From positions 310,001 to 374,000 of the forward strand of contig NZ_CP121651.1 in the NCBI RefSeq assembly GCF_029714405.1: a DNA stretch of 64,000 nucleotides. The letters run 5' to 3'. Numbering within the stretch: the first letter of the stretch is position 1; each line of letters opens with the position of its first letter. Source of the DNA: Bradyrhizobium sp. CB82 (GTDB lineage Bacteria > Pseudomonadota > Alphaproteobacteria > Rhizobiales > Xanthobacteraceae). Positions 1 through 8,882 of this stretch are shown here, piece after piece. The notes beneath the pieces were generated by a model. It saw only the letters and a list, made by a program, of their open reading frames with translations. It was not told the DNA's origin and did no database searches. The position numbers were made by a program, and so were the translations under genes.

Positions 1-529
1 ATCTGTTCACAGCCCGTGGATAAGCGGTGCATAACTGCAGCGCGAGAAGAGAGCGCGGGCTTCGGTTCCGCGCTCACACCGCAGTTAAACGACTCAGGCC
101 CGCACGTATTGGATCTTCTCTCGCTCGTCGGCTTGAGCAAATTAATACCGCGCTGGACTTCCTCGACAGGCCCGAACCAGACGAGTGAGGTGATAGGCCC
201 GCCAGCGTGAACCCAACTTCGTTTGTGCCAAGTTGCTCAACGAGTATCTGCTTTCGCGCAAGCGTGGCTCATGCGGCCCCTATAGCCGGTAGAGATTAAT
301 GGCCGAAGAACAAAGACGGTCCGTGAAACTACTGCCGTATGAGTTTACGGCGTCACGCGCCCCGGCATGTCATGCCAGTTTCGGCAGGACGTTCGAGGCG
401 CCAGCGCCGCACGACTGGCAGACAAGGCGCCGGCCTACCCGGGACCATGGCTGGTTCCGCGGGTATCGGGTCCGCGGCATCGCTTCTTGTTTGATCGCCT
501 TTATCCACGTACTTGGCGAAACGGGGTCC
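1..529. other. Left margin without a recognisable gene
   Basis: I see no supported gene in this stretch. Open frames at 16-210 and 299-769 (plus) have no recognisable protein character, and the second runs antisense into the caspase-like gene. At 196-203 there is half of a hairpin, GGCCCGCC followed by AGCGTGAACC, that is complete at 57911 and 59268, which suggests an eroded terminator. Confidence 0.4.
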
Positions 530-585
530 GTCAGTTGTAGATCTCGCCAGTCATTTTGTCAGTTGCAGATCTCGCCAGTCATTTT
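530..585. repeat. 28-bp tandem duplication at the 3' end of the caspase-like gene
   Basis: Two adjacent 28-bp copies (530-557 and 558-585) differ at a single base. The copy nearer the gene encodes its last residues and stop codon, and the second copy repeats them just past the stop. It looks like a replication-slippage duplication that left the reading frame intact. Confidence 0.85.
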
Positions 586-2430
586 CATGATTCCGCTGCC
601 GGCCGTGGGTACTGAACCGAGGCGGCAACCCTTTGCAACCGGTCTGCAGCCCGCTTGGTTGCAGATGATCTGCCCGGACGCTTCCGACTTCGGTGCCGAC
701 TCAGACTGCTTCCGCTCCGCGTCGCGCTTCCTGGAATCGTCGCGCGTCGCGACCGGCTTCTTTTCCTGAACCTTCTCGCATTCATTGTCGTCGCTGACAC
801 GATAACCTGCGCGGCAGGTGATCTTCACGCACTGATCGCCATCGGCCCTGAATCCGTGATCGCAGACCAATGGGCAGACGCGCCCCGATTTTGCCTTCAG
901 CGCGTCCAGCGCGTCGGCGCTGGCGAGCTTAGCGTCAAGTTTTGTGCCGGCATATTTATTGAACAGCGCCAATGAACGTTGCGAAGCGGAATTCCATTCG
1001 CCATCAGCCGTCGCGGTCATGCAGCCAACCCGCCGTAGTTCGACCTGCACCGGCTTTGCCAAATCTCCCGGAGATGCACTCGGCGCAGGCGGGGCCGACA
1101 ATGCCGCAATCTTCCTGCTCTCGGCTTCGGCCGCCTGCCTGTCGGCCGCTTGCTTCGCCGCGGCTTCAGCCTTAGCTTCAGCGGCCGCCTTTTCTGCGGC
1201 TTGTTTCTCGGCGAGGGCCTTGGCAGCGGCAGCTTCAGCCGCCTTGCGCTGCTGCTCGGCAGCTTCCGCCTTGGCCTGCTCGATCTGCTTGGCTTTCTCC
1301 GCTGCGATCCGCGCTTCCTCGGCGGCCTTCGCCGCCGCGACCGCCTTGTCTTGTTCAGCTTTCTTTGCGCGCTCAGTCGCAAGGCGCGCCTTCTCCTCTT
1401 CCGCCAACCGCGCTTTTTCTGTCGCGGCCGCGCGGGCCTCTTCGGCGGCGATCTTCTTGAGCTGAACCTTGGCGAGATCGGCGTAAAATCCGTCCGGGTA
1501 GGCCCGCAGGAACGCTTCCCACGCGTCACGATCGCCCATCTGCAGAGCGAGCTCATAGTCTCGCCTGAGCTCCGATTGAGGGTTGGGCTGCGGACCGGTC
1601 GCGACCGGTTTTGGCGGAACGAGGGCCACGTCGTCACCGCCCAGCGAGCCGTAAACGAAAGGCTCCTGCTTGTTGGCAGTGCTCTTCAACACGTCGTCGC
1701 GGACGAAGCCGAACGCCTTGCGTAGATCGAGCCCGGGCTTCGGTAGATGATCGGACAAGGCGATCGCAAACGGGCTGTTCCTGGAATCGCCATCGGACGC
1801 CGTCGAACCCGCTTTGGCGGCAAAAGCAACCATCGTGTTCGGGCTGGTCGGCTCGACCTTCGCAAGCCCGCGACCGATCGCGCGGGAGGCCACCGTACGC
1901 TTCATCGTCTTGGCGAACGGATTGTCGCGACAGGCATCCAGAATGACGAGGCGAAGCTGCTTCGCCGGCTCTATGGCGACCAGCACCCTGTCGAGCGGGA
2001 ACGCTTCGTCGAACACGTCGGTATCGGTCTCGAGAATAGCATCGGTCGGGATGAGATAATTGTTGCCATCGACTTCCATGCCGTGGCCTGCGTAATAGAC
2101 CACCGCCACATCAGCATCGCGGGCCCTGGTGCCGTATTCGCGAAGCGCCTTTCGCATCTCTGCGGCACTCAGATCCAACTTGACGTCCACAGCGTCAAAG
2201 CCGGCTCGTCTGAACATTCCGCCGATCAGGGCGGCATCGCTGGTCGGGTTGGCAAGCCTCGGCACGCTCTTGTAGGCGGAATTGCCGATGACGAGCGCGA
2301 CCCGCTTCTCGGCATGTGCCGGTCCGCAGGCGAGCAAGATTGCAAAAATCAACAATCCAAACAGAAACAGTCGAAACGGAATCACTTGCAGCCCCTTGGA
2401 TGCAATTCCTGAGAGTATTTGGAGCGTCAT
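559..2430 (-). CDS. Secreted caspase-like (peptidase C14 family) protein with long Ala/Lys/Glu-rich linker
   Basis: Residue numbers here count from an upstream ATG at 2457. I prefer the start at 2430 (residue 10) because GGAGGGG lies about 10 bases before it. A hydrophobic segment (about 30-48, ending AHA) is a likely Sec signal. The caspase fold follows: RVALVIGNSAY, then the catalytic dyad His125 in YYAGHGMEV and Cys176 in LDACRDNPF. Residues of about 300-450 form a charged, Ala-rich coiled-coil stretch, followed by a small Cys-containing C-terminal region. The family covers bacterial metacaspase-like proteases of largely unknown substrate. The gene stands alone. Protease activity is inferred from the dyad. 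Confidence 0.85.
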   Translation of the reverse strand: MTLQILSGIASKGLQVIPFRLFLFGLLIFAILLACGPAHAEKRVALVIGNSAYKSVPRLANPTSDAALIGGMFRRAGFDAVDVKLDLSAAEMRKALREYGTRARDADVAVVYYAGHGMEVDGNNYLIPTDAILETDTDVFDEAFPLDRVLVAIEPAKQLRLVILDACRDNPFAKTMKRTVASRAIGRGLAKVEPTSPNTMVAFAAKAGSTASDGDSRNSPFAIALSDHLPKPGLDLRKAFGFVRDDVLKSTANKQEPFVYGSLGGDDVALVPPKPVATGPQPNPQSELRRDYELALQMGDRDAWEAFLRAYPDGFYADLAKVQLKKIAAEEARAAATEKARLAEEEKARLATERAKKAEQDKAVAAAKAAEEARIAAEKAKQIEQAKAEAAEQQRKAAEAAAAKALAEKQAAEKAAAEAKAEAAAKQAADRQAAEAESRKIAALSAPPAPSASPGDLAKPVQVELRRVGCMTATADGEWNSASQRSLALFNKYAGTKLDAKLASADALDALKAKSGRVCPLVCDHGFRADGDQCVKITCRAGYRVSDDNECEKVQEKKPVATRDDSRKRDAERKQSESAPKSEASGQIICNQAGCRPVAKGCRLGSVPTAGSGIMKMTGEICN

Positions 2431-2569
2431 CGAAAGCCAACCCCTCCAATGTGACATACATCACATAAGGGCTTCAAAACGGACCTATGGCTAATGCGAC
2501 GTAGCGTCGCTCCAGCCATTCCGGCGGTACGCGGCCCCGCCTCGAACATTTCGCCAACCGTGACCCGGA

Positions 2570-2764
2570 TCAATTCCTTGGCGCTATCGCCAGCAGGCGC
2601 AGCGCGTCCTCGCGAAGCGGAGGCGCGGCCACGAAGATCGCGAGCAATTGCGCGACGGTCGCGCTGGCCACCTCCGGGCTTTGCCGGGCGAGGATCGGCC
2701 TGATCTGCTCGACCAGCCCATCGTTCTCGCGCAAGGCCGCTTGGAAATCATAATTGTCGGTCAT
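2570..2764 (-). CDS. Small hypothetical protein, last gene of the XRE mini-operon
   Basis: A 64-residue acidic, probably helical protein beginning MTDNYDFQAAL. The start is fixed by GGGAGG seven bases before the ATG at 2764. An in-frame ATG five codons upstream lacks such a site. It overlaps the restored end of the upstream gene, the tight coupling expected of an operon. I do not recognise the family. Confidence 0.6.
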   Translation of the reverse strand: MTDNYDFQAALRENDGLVEQIRPILARQSPEVASATVAQLLAIFVAAPPLREDALRLLAIAPRN

Positions 2765-3070
2765 CGGGCGTCCTCCCATGGCGGGTGAGCAATTCGGTGC
2801 GCCGCCCGATGCCCGGTCCGAGCTCGTTCTGAAAATTGCTGCTCAAGGTCGACGAGATTGCGAGCATGTCGGCAATCTGCTTGTGCGCAGCGCAAGTTCG
2901 CCGACCAGTTCCGCGATCATTGCGTGCGGCAGGCCCAGGATGTCGGTCGCTTTGCGCGTCGCGATTTGCTGGCGGCGGAGCATCGCCTCGTTCGGATTTT
3001 TACCAAAGGCATATTGATCGATGATCCGCGCCGCATCCGCAATGTGCCGCTCGTGGCCGTCGTCCATCAT
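2748..3070 (-). pseudogene. Small hypothetical protein, frameshifted near 2885
   Basis: The first part begins MMDDGHERHIADAARIIDQY and reads well as protein to about position 2885. After that the frame degenerates to a short basic tail ending at 2843. A neighbouring frame continues with protein-like HKQIADMLAISSTLSS and ends RTPDDRQL at 2748, overlapping the next gene by 17 bases. One single-base indel therefore explains the break. Its ATGATG start overlaps the stop of the upstream gene. Function unknown. Confidence 0.55.
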
Positions 3071-3407
3071 TTTCTCGCTTCCGCTTCTTCGGATCGCGCC
3101 GATCGGGCCACGCGCCGCAGGAACGCGACGGTGAGCCGATCGAAGCGTTCGAGCAGATCGGTGGCCTGCTGGCAGACCGGCTTGCTTCCAGCGCGGTCGC
3201 GACAGTCGCCATGCCGTCATGGATTTGCCAGTGCTGGCCCTTCCGCAGATCGGCAACGAGTGCCGCGACCGCACCCGAAGCGGGCATGTCGAGCATAGCA
3301 TTCCGCTCGCGCAGCATGCCCGCGATCTCGATCCGCTCCCGCTCGGTCGGATGCCAAACGAGGGTCAGATCGCCAATCCGTTTCAGCAAGTCCGCCTGAT
3401 CCATCAT
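3067..3407 (-). pseudogene. Hypothetical protein of the XRE mini-operon, frameshifted near 3200
   Basis: It begins MMDQADLLKRIGDLTLVWHP at an ATGATG that overlaps the restored stop of the XRE gene. Good protein character continues to about 3205. A second frame then takes over with VCQQATDLLERFDRLTVAFL and ends at 3067, again overlapping the next gene's ATG. Restoring one base gives a protein of about 113 residues. I do not recognise the family; its genomic position suggests a partner of the XRE regulator. Confidence 0.55.
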
Positions 3408-3758
3408 GCTGCCTTGCAGATATCCCCAAGCGTGCGGGCGATATCCGATAATGAGCCGTCGCACTCGCTCCTCGTCGATGGTGATCATCGCCTCGACGAT
3501 CGCGACGCCTTCGCGGGTCGCCAGGAATCCGCCGAACTCGCTCTCGTGGCTGCGCCCCCTTTCCAGTTCGCCGATGAAATACCCGGTGTTCGTGTCGAGC
3601 GCCTCGGCGAGTTGCACCAGCCGCGCGGCGCCGATCCGATTGACGCCTTTCTCGTACTTCTGGATTTGCTGGAAGCTGACGCCGAGCACATCGCCAAGCT
3701 CCTGTTGGCTGATCTTCAGTTCCATCCGGCGCGTGCGAAGACGCTGACCGATCCGCAC
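3404..3758 (-). pseudogene. XRE-family transcriptional regulator, frameshifted near 3450
   Basis: The N-terminus (GTG start) is a clear helix-turn-helix of the XRE/Cro type: RTRRMELKISQQELGDVLGV, then SFQQIQKYEKGVNRI. This form is common in short rhizobial regulators of about 118 residues. After EERVRRLI the reading frame carries on into the next gene. One base over, the expected ending DIARTLGDICKAA with a stop at 3404 is seen. A one-base insertion therefore fuses it to the following gene. Upstream residues in its frame also look coding, so the true start may lie before 3758. Confidence 0.7.
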
Positions 3759-4264
3759 ATCGCGCTCGTCGGCAGAACGCTTGTTGTGTTGCTGATCTTC
3801 CGATATGCCGCTGCCTTACGTCCCATGATTTCCACTTTCCTTCGCATTTTTGCGTGGCCGTTGGCCTTCCGCTTCATCTTGGCGCCGCTGTTCTGTTTTG
3901 CGAGCCAGTCGGCACTAGCTTGCGCTCGCGTTGACATCAATTTCCTTGATCTGGCCTTGCCCTCTGTTCGTCCGTGAGCCGCATCTCCGAGAACTGCGCG
4001 AGCGGCACGAGCGGGACGGACGGACCCTGCGGCAAGAAGTGCTCCCTTGACGGTCTTCCCATTCTTTGCGGCCTCGGCCGCCTCCCTCGCCATCTTCTGC
4101 GCGGTCTTCCAGTGGACCTTCTTCTTCGCTGCCTTGCCGGGCTTCAGCTTGACCTGTCCCCGGAATATCTCGATCTCGTCGTGGTTCTTCAGATACTGCA
4201 GCTTCAGCTTGATCTGCTCTGCCGTGAGCCCGGTGTCGCGCGGCAGCGTGTCTATGGTCACCAT
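3716..4264 (-). CDS. Hypothetical basic protein, Lys/Ala-rich
   Basis: The ORF of 182 residues begins MVTIDTLPRDTGLTAEQIKL. The first 60 residues look like a compact domain, followed by a very basic Lys/Ala-rich stretch that suggests nucleic-acid binding. The last 40 residues overlap the XRE start and look out of frame, so the C-terminus is uncertain and another frameshift near 3800 is likely. Its ATG overlaps the stop of the small gene upstream (ATGGTGA). Family not recognised. Confidence 0.45.
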   Translation of the reverse strand: MVTIDTLPRDTGLTAEQIKLKLQYLKNHDEIEIFRGQVKLKPGKAAKKKVHWKTAQKMAREAAEAAKNGKTVKGALLAAGSVRPARAARAVLGDAAHGRTEGKARSRKLMSTRAQASADWLAKQNSGAKMKRKANGHAKMRRKVEIMGRKAAAYRKISNTTSVLPTSAMCGSVSVFARAGWN

Positions 4265-4404
4265 TTGACGCTGCGCGACGAGGCCGGTTTTGGAGCGGCT
4301 TCCACGGGCTTCGGCACATAGGCCGCGATGGTGTCGCGAACACCGGTCACGATCTTGACGAGGCGCACCACCAGCTCGCTGAGATCAGCCATCTCGCTGC
4401 GCAT
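4258..4404 (-). CDS. Very small hypothetical protein upstream of the basic protein
   Basis: A 48-residue frame, MRSEMADLSELVVRLVKIVT, ending SSRSVKW, with a stop that overlaps the next gene's ATG. The composition is protein-like. Another frame just upstream (MSQFGHGENRIASESLIAAL, from about 4473) runs into it, so this may be the 3' part of a longer, frameshifted gene. Confidence 0.45.
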   Translation of the reverse strand: MRSEMADLSELVVRLVKIVTGVRDTIAAYVPKPVEAAPKPASSRSVKW

Positions 4405-4549
4405 GCGGCGAGTGCGGCAATCAGCGATTCGGACGCGATGCGATTTTCACCGTGACCGAATTGGGACATTCGACGTATTGAGGTTGTGGCGGGAATACAC
4501 ACACGCGCCGTTCTGATCCTCTTGATCAGTCGGTCCCCGCCTTGACTGG

Positions 4550-4585
4550 CCCGCCCTCGCGCTGCTCGCGAGGGCGGGTTTTTTT
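4550..4585 (+). terminator. Strong rho-independent terminator
   Basis: A perfect 12-bp stem (CCCGCCCTCGCG and its complement) with a 5-base loop is followed by seven T residues on the plus strand. No intact plus-strand gene precedes it, so it may end a lost gene or an unannotated small RNA. Confidence 0.85.
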
Positions 4586-4818
4586 GTGAACTCCCGCCAC
4601 CGGTCTTCTTTGCACAGCCGATCAATCTGCAACAGGTTCGTTGCCTCATAAGGCGATATAAAGAGCGCATAGGGAATTGCGGCGCCGAACATTAGGTCTT
4701 GGCTGGACTGCATCTCTGCACGTTGGCTTTCGGCTCACCTTTGCTAAACGGCGACCGGGGCTAACAGCGAAGGTGGACTATCTTGGTGTTAGAGCGATCT
4801 GGAATTTCTCGGAAGGCG

Positions 4819-5210
4819 ATGGTGACGGAGCGGCACAGGCGATCGGCGGTCGTGGGCCGCCTGCTGGTCTCGGCCTTCATGGCGATGCGGCGCGGCTATA
4901 GTCGCAAGCACATCGGCGCCGTCTTCGAAGAACTCCTGGTAGCGATGATGATCCGGGTCAGCGACGATCTCGGCGCGCCGCCGCGCACGATCGCGGATAT
5001 TTCCAGTATCTCGGCCTGCCGCGCTCGAATGTCGTGCGCTGTCTCGACGCGCTGGTCGGCGAGGGCGTCATCATCAGAGACGCCGATGGTGGCTTTACCG
5101 GCAAAGAGGACTATCTCGCGGCTCGCGTCGATGCCGAGTATTTCGAGAGAGTTTGTGAGGCGATCATCACCGCCGCCGACGAATTGAGGCAAGTCGGCAA
5201 GGCCGCCTAG
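4819..5210 (+). pseudogene. Winged-helix DNA-binding protein, frameshifted near 5010
   Basis: It begins MVTERHRRSAVVGRLLVSAF and is sound to IADIS. One base then appears to be missing: the next frame continues YLGLPRSNVVRCLDALVGEG, a typical recognition helix, and then the wing. It ends ELRQVGKAA at 5210. With one base restored it is about 130 residues and resembles a MarR/IclR-like winged helix. It lies beside the integrase, so it probably belongs to the same integrated element. Confidence 0.65.
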
Positions 5211-5293
5211 GATTGCATGGATGCGATCCCTACAGTCGGCGACGAAAGCGCCGCGCGAGGCGGCCCGATCCCAATCGATTGTGGCACCTGCTG

Positions 5294-6609
5294 TTATGCG
5301 GCGGCCGCCATTCGCAGCTTCGGTGCGCCAGCGCCGCGCATGGTATCCACCATGTCTGCCCAAAACTGCATAAGCTCGATGCGCTCGGGCAAGCGATCGT
5401 CGCGGTCGTAAATCGCACGGGTCGATGCGTCGAGGCGGTCCTGCTGCATCTCGACCAGCGCCTGCTCGAACCGGCGGCGGCCGTTGACCCGCTCGCGGTT
5501 GAGCATGGTCGAGGCGCTCGATCGCACGCCATGGGCGCAATGCTTCCCCTTGTACCCGAGCAAATGCAGCGCATCGTTGAGACTGCCCTCGGCGATCATA
5601 CCGCTGCTGGCTTTCTTCTTCGCGGTGGCCGCGCGCTCGGCACCGGGGAACAGGTAACGGCTCGTGCCCGTGACGGTGCGCAATTCCCTCAAGAGCGCGA
5701 CTGCCTGACGGGAGAGCGGCACCACGAAATCGTCCTCGTGGCCCTTCGCCGCGCGCTCGGTGCGCATCTTGAGCTTCGCGAGAGGCACGATCCAGAAATT
5801 GCCCTCCTTGCCGAAATGGAAGTGGGCCCACTCGGCCGTCTCAACTGTGCCCGGGCGGAGGAAGGTCAGCACAAGCAATTGCAGGGCGTAGCGGATCAGT
5901 TTCCGGCGCCGCGCTGACATCGACGGGATGATGGTCTCGAAATCATCGGTCTGGCGAATGAGGTCGCCAAACCCATCGGGCTGGATGATCGCGGCCCGCT
6001 TCTTCGATTTGTGCGGCGCGAACCCGGCATTGATGTCGATGTCGGCGAAGGGCGACGGGCGATCCTGCGGGAAATGGCCGTGGACCTTCGCATAGGCGAT
6101 CACGTCCCGCGCCGCCCAGAAGAGGCGCCGCCGGGTCGGATGATTGAAAGCCTTGAGCAGCGGCAGGATGTGGCTCATGGCGACCTGATCGGTAGCCACC
6201 GCGCCGAAGCCCGGGATGCCTTCGACGCCGTCCTTGAGATAGCGAACCATCAACTCGTCGCGCAGATAGGTCTTCTTGGCGCCGCCCTCGCTGGTCTTGA
6301 GCCATGCGTCGGCGTCAGCGGAAAAAGGGCTCTCGGCGGCCTCCGCCTCCGCCTTGATCCGCCGGTCTGTCCTTCGGATCAATGCCCTGCTTGACCAGAT
6401 CGCGGGCGTGGCCATCGCATCCGCCAGCGAGAAGTCCGGGTAGGCGCCGATGGCGAGCGTCTTGCGGGTTTCGATTTTGTAGTCGTAGCGCCAGAGCTTC
6501 GACCCGTTGCTCTTGACGAGCAGATAGAGGTTGCCGCCGACCGTGCGGCGATAATCCTTGGCGGCGGGTTTGAGATTGCGGACCTGTACGTCGGTGTGAT
6601 GGCTTTCAT
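5294..6609 (-). pseudogene. Tyrosine recombinase (phage-type integrase), several frameshifts
   Basis: The start MKAIT at 6609 leads, after a missing base, into VRNLKPAAKDYRRTVGGNLY, the arm-binding DUF4102-type N-terminus of P4-like integrases. Two compensating indels near 6360-6410 restore RRIKAEAEAA. The long C-terminal frame has the conserved catalytic-core pattern: LLVLTFLRPGTVETAEWAHF (first Arg box), then CAHGVRSSASTML (HxxR-like box). A clear final Tyr motif is not obvious. Such integrases move genomic islands, usually into tRNA genes, but no tRNA was found nearby. The broken N-terminus argues that it is inactive. Confidence 0.75.
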
Positions 6610-6884
6610 GATGCTTCCCGGTTTGGCTTTCGATTGCCAGCGCGGGTGCCGATACTGGAATCGGTACTGTAAAGGTCCCCGGCTTGGCTTATGGCGGCGA
6701 ACGGCCGTTCACGGGAACGTATCGAGAAAGGTTCGTGGTTCAATGGGTTACAGGGTCTTCCGAATAACAAAGGATGGCCGCGAATAGCTAACCTTTTCCC
6801 ACAAGGGAAGAAGGAGACCTGTCGGGGGGAACGTAGGTAGCGCTCCCCCGCTACCACCTTTCCCCCCTGTCCAGCCCGGAGACA
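6610..6884. other. Gap between the integrase and the IS481 remnant
   Basis: No coding region is supported here. At 6883-6915 there are two copies of a GACATGGGT motif, the kind of end sequence seen in IS481-family elements, so the right part of the gap is probably an IS terminus. Confidence 0.35.
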
Positions 6885-6901
6885 TGGGTAACAGGTCGTA
6901 C

Positions 6902-7344
6902 CTAAGACATGGGTGACAACCTGGTGCCGAACGGCTTGTCGAGGGGCTGCAGGGTCCTCTGTTCCAAGTCGAAGTATCCCAAATCGTAGTGCATGAAGCT
7001 GACGAGCCAAATGCCCTCGTCGACCTCCTTGATGCCGAGTTTCTGGCCGGCCAGCACGACGGAGATGTTGATCTTCTTGCGATGCAAGCACAGGCGTCCG
7101 CAAGTGGTGACCATCACATCGCGATCATGGAAGGGATAGGTCAGATCCGGCAGGCCGGTATAGGCCCGTGGTGAGGTCGTGTAGAGCTCGGAGGGCACTT
7201 CATGTCGAGCGCCTCGTGGGGCCGTTCGGTGTTGAACTCGTGGACAAAAGCCTCGAAGCGTTCTTGCTGCTGCAGGCTGTTGAAGCCTGGCGGAGCCATC
7301 GCAGCAGGCGGCGGCATTGCAGGCGCGCTTTTTGCGATCGTCAA
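6902..7344 (-). pseudogene. IS481-family transposase, C-terminal fragment
   Basis: FVHEFNTERPHEALDMKCP is the end of a DDE integrase core. After a frameshift near 7200 the reading continues with TYPFHDRDVMVTTCGRLCLH and ends RTLQPLDKPFGTRLSPMS at 6902. This tail is typical of IS481-type transposases. The N-terminal two thirds are absent. Confidence 0.75.
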
Positions 7345-7708
7345 TTCGGTGTGGCGCGCGCGCCAAAGCCAGGTTGACGACCTATGGTTCGGCGCGGTGG
7401 GCTATCCCGAAGGAAATCAAGGCGGCCGCCCTGTACGGTCGTCTCGAAAACAACTATCGCGCCACGACGGACCGGAACACGTCATGTGCTTTGCACCGAC
7501 CCGGGCGCCGCCGCTGTTGCAATGAGCGCGCTCTTGCCTGCGGGCTCGCGATCGGACCCGACCTACTAGTCCGAAACGCGATGCAACCGCTCTACCAGGC
7601 ACATCGCGGAATGATGAAGGTATAAGAGATGTCTGACACGGGCGCCTCTTGACGCCGCAGTCGTCCCCCCTGTCGCTGGCTTCGGGATGAGTGGATTGTG
7701 TATTGTAG

Positions 7709-7737
7709 TTGACAATAGTTGCGGCGCTGTGTATTAC
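7709..7737 (+). promoter_or_regulatory. Near-consensus sigma-70 promoter of the toxin-antitoxin pair
   Basis: TTGACA (7709-7714), exactly 17 bases, then TATTAC (7732-7737). The predicted transcription start is 7744-7745, on the ATG at 7745, so the toxin mRNA is probably leaderless. The nearest alternative ATG (7739) lies inside the -10 region. Confidence 0.7.
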
Positions 7738-7744
7738 AATGCAC

Positions 7745-8034
7745 ATGCTCGAAGTCCGCCAGACCGACACTTTTGTGAATTGGCTCCGGGCACTCAAAGA
7801 CGCGAACGCCATTGCACGGATCGCCGCCCGCGTCCGCCGTCTCGAACTGGGCAACCTGGGCGATGTGAACCGGTTGGCGAAGGCGTCAGCGAACTGAAGA
7901 TCGACTACGGGCCAGGGTATCGCATTTACTTCGTTCAGCAGGGCAACACCGTGGTTATCCTGCTCTGCGGTGGCGACAAGCGGACCCAGAACAAGGACAT
8001 CAGGACCGCCAAGCGAATGGCAAAGGAGGTTTGA
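7745..8034 (+). pseudogene. HI1419/RelE-type toxin, frameshifted near 7870
   Basis: MLEVRQTDTFVNWLRALKDA, then IARIAARVRRLELGNLGDV, is the start of the addiction-module killer protein family (HigB/RelE fold). The frame breaks at about 7870. One base over, it resumes with PVGEGVSELKIDYGPGYRIY and ends at 8034, two bases before the antitoxin. One missing base (AAxCCGGTT) explains it. Restored, it is about 96 residues, the usual size. As it stands no full toxin can be made, so the antitoxin is orphaned. Confidence 0.8.
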
Positions 8035-8035
8035 T

Positions 8036-8398
8036 ATGCCCCTTAAGACAACCAAGTTCAACGTTCAGGACTACCTGAAGACGCCGGATCAGCAGGTCGC
8101 CTATCTAGAAGCAGCGCTTGAGAGCGATGATCCTTCGTTCATTGCTGCCGCTATTGGAGATCTGGCCAAGGCTCGGGGAGTTTCGAGGTTCTCCCGCGAG
8201 ACCGGACTGAGCCGCGAGGCGATCTACAAGACGTTTCGCGTGGGCGGCAATCCAACGCTCGATACACTGAGCAAGGCAACGGGTGTCCTTGGCTACAAGA
8301 TAACTCTTGTGGCAAAGGATCGGATTGTTGCCTCGTCGCCAATGGGTCGCCTGGGCAGCAAGCGCGCTACTGCCGCCAAGGCAAAGAAGCGCGCTTGA
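8036..8398 (+). CDS. HI1420-type antitoxin (addiction module antidote)
   Basis: The 120-residue product begins MPLKTTKFNVQDYLKTPDQQ and has the family's helix-turn-helix (FSRETGLSREAIYKTF, then NPTLDTLSKATGVLGYKI), which binds the operon's own promoter and the toxin. The ATG at 8036 has AAAGGAGG eight bases upstream. The gene follows the toxin stop by one base. A Lys/Ala-rich tail of about 20 residues is unusual. It appears intact while its toxin is not. Confidence 0.85.
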   Translation: MPLKTTKFNVQDYLKTPDQQVAYLEAALESDDPSFIAAAIGDLAKARGVSRFSRETGLSREAIYKTFRVGGNPTLDTLSKATGVLGYKITLVAKDRIVASSPMGRLGSKRATAAKAKKRA

Positions 8399-8882
8399 GG
8401 GGGAGGGCGGCCCTTCGCACCGAGTCCGGTCCAGACTTCGATATGGAGCCCTAAAACTCAATTCTATCCGGAAACGCACGCGTCCTGACGGCCCATACGC
8501 CGGTTAGTCCTTTAACGTTCCGGAGTGAACAAATGGCGCCAATCTCGGGCGTCTGGGTGGGCTGCTCCAAAAGACGCTCGGAGAGTTTTTCAAAAGATGG
8601 AAGAGCCTGACGAATATGAGGATCCGTTCTGAGGAACGCGCCGCTTCAAGCGCGCGAATGAATGACGCGCTTTCTCAACTTCAAACAAAAAGGCCTCAGG
8701 CCGGGGCTGGGGGGACTGAGGCCTTGCTGTTTTGGCGCCTGCCGTTCAGGCGATTCGCCAAAAGCTAAGAGCAGCATCGGACCCAACTGGTATCAAGAGC
8801 AGTAGTCTCAAATATTTGTCCGCCGAGCCCGGAACAATTCTCCGGCCCTGACGTTTGCGGCGCCAGCTACTGGAGAGTATTT
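8399..8882. other. Intergenic stretch after the toxin-antitoxin pair
   Basis: No supported gene. It contains the terminator at 8690-8725 and, at 8871-8882, a ribosome-binding site for the next gene. Confidence 0.5.
8690..8725 (+). terminator. Rho-independent terminator, possibly bidirectional
   Basis: The inverted repeat AAGGCCTCAG / CTGAGGCCTT (10 bp, 16-base loop) is preceded by a run of A and followed by GCTGTTTT. Confidence 0.75.

Noticed and set aside
299..769. 156-codon frame at the left margin with a faint IS91-like stretch (KLLPYEF)
   Set aside because: Similarity is limited to a few residues and the frame is mostly antisense to the caspase-like gene.
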